A stretch of 64,000 nucleotides of DNA from assembly GCF_031928785.1 (NCBI RefSeq), contig NZ_JARQAL010000008.1; one strand, written 5' to 3'. Shown here piece after piece: positions 63,437-64,000 of the stretch. The notes beneath the pieces were generated by a model, which did no database searches, was not told where the DNA came from, and worked only from the letters and a program-made list of their open reading frames with translations. The first letter of the stretch is position 1. The number at the start of each line of letters is the position of its first letter. This DNA is from Enterococcus_C asini_A. GTDB lineage: Bacteria > Bacillota > Bacilli > Lactobacillales > Enterococcaceae. Made by a program: the position numbers and the translations under genes.

Positions 63437-64000
63437 TTAGCTTGGATTTGATTGTTGATTGGCAACAAACCCCATGATGGCTTTCTTAGGCATTAAGGGC
63501 ATTAAGCCAACGAAAGGTCGTTGTACTTTGGACAGTCCGGAAAAGACATTTAGTTTACCAGCCAACATTGCTTGATAGCCTTCTTGGGCTACAACGGCAG
63601 GGCTGGCACCTTTGGCAAACATCTTTGTTTGGGTTAATCCACCGGCTTTGGCAAACCCGGTTTCAATCGCCCCGGGCATCAGGGTGGTAACCGTCACGCC
63701 AGTTTCTTTTAATTCGTAAGCAATGGCATTGCTTAAAAAAGTCACATAGGCTTTTGTGGCATAGTATTCCGCTTGGAGCGGTCCAGGAATCAGTGCCGCT
63801 GAAGAGGAGACATTCAGTATTTTTCCAGTACCGCGATTGACGAATTCTGGAATAAACAACTTCATTAATTTAGTGGGAACGAGCATATTGACCCGCATCA
63901 TGGAAATATCCTGATCCATAGTCCGCTCTAGAAAACTTCCTTGGCCACCAAGACCGGCATTGTTTACAAGATAATCCACTTGAATTTCCGCTTGTTTCAC
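63437..64000 (-). CDS. Short-chain dehydrogenase, N-terminus beyond the window
   Basis: The frame is open to the window end, so the Rossmann GxxxGxG segment is missing. Visible motifs are VDYLVNNAGLGG (NNAG), ILNVSSSAALIPG with the catalytic Ser and EYYATKAYVTFLS with Tyr-xxx-Lys, followed by MPGAIETGF. This is an SDR of the broad DltE/YqjQ-like type. Substrate unknown. It ends 12 bases before the AraC-family start. Confidence 0.85.
   Translation of the reverse strand: MKQAEIQVDYLVNNAGLGGQGSFLERTMDQDISMMRVNMLVPTKLMKLFIPEFVNRGTGKILNVSSSAALIPGPLQAEYYATKAYVTFLSNAIAYELKETGVTVTTLMPGAIETGFAKAGGLTQTKMFAKGASPAVVAQEGYQAMLAGKLNVFSGLSKVQRPFVGLMPLMPKKAIMGFVANQQSNPS

Overview
The window looks like chromosomal DNA of a low-GC Gram-positive coccus, most likely an Enterococcus or a close Lactobacillales relative. 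The block yfmH-ymfI-rodZ-pgsA-cinA-recA-rny, the ispE / zinc ABC / purR-glmU-prs block, the AdcC ATPase with its GENGAAKS P-loop, lysyl-PG synthase MprF and a CstR persulfide operon all fit that group. Species cannot be fixed from the sequence alone. Strong Shine-Dalgarno sites, TTGACA/TATAAT promoters with 17-bp spacers and many hairpin-plus-T terminators make most gene boundaries clear.

Layout. 1-3.3 kb: end of an EF-P modification / cell-shape / phospholipid block. 3.35-8.8 kb: AT-rich restriction-modification island between pgsA and cinA (Z1-domain ATPase, NgoFVII-like PLD nuclease, SOS-boxed C5 methyltransferase, small unknown protein, LysR remnant). 8.9-17 kb: cinA, recA (with LexA box), rny, a P1-family peptidase, mprF. 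17.1-23.6 kb: divergent trehalose regulon (PTS EII versus GH65 phosphorylase, pgmB, treR). 23.6-26.1 kb: GIY-YIG protein, Hsp20, ispE. 26.2-34.6 kb: AT-rich sugar island with a LacI regulator, ABC importer without ATPase, GH91 difructose-anhydride/inulin enzyme, GH32 and fructokinase. 34.7-40.9 kb: zinc importer with two Zur-like boxes, purR, glmU, prs. 41.1-52 kb: galactose-type ABC importer (mglBAC) followed by a LytS/YesN-type two-component system, a membrane-anchored sugar-binding protein and a second sugar-binding lipoprotein whose gene is split by a group I intron. 52-54.3 kb: SPFH protein, tiny ribbon-helix-helix protein, membrane proteins. 54.4-57 kb: persulfide operon with a perfect palindromic operator. 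57-64 kb: dus, LUD-domain protein, a two-component system with a secreted low-complexity protein, an AraC regulator and a truncated SDR.

The most striking element is the 474-nt ORF-less group I intron at 50571-51044. P, Q, R and S core elements, a P1 helix with the U-G wobble at the 5' splice site and a terminal omega-G are all readable, and removing it restores one 338-codon reading frame exactly. The 5' exon ends in TTTAT, resembling a TnpB/IS605-type target motif, so it may be a stripped IStron. Second in interest are the Z1/PLD/C5 restriction island with a consensus LexA box in front of the methyltransferase, and a self-contained operon that probably imports and degrades difructose anhydride or short fructans.
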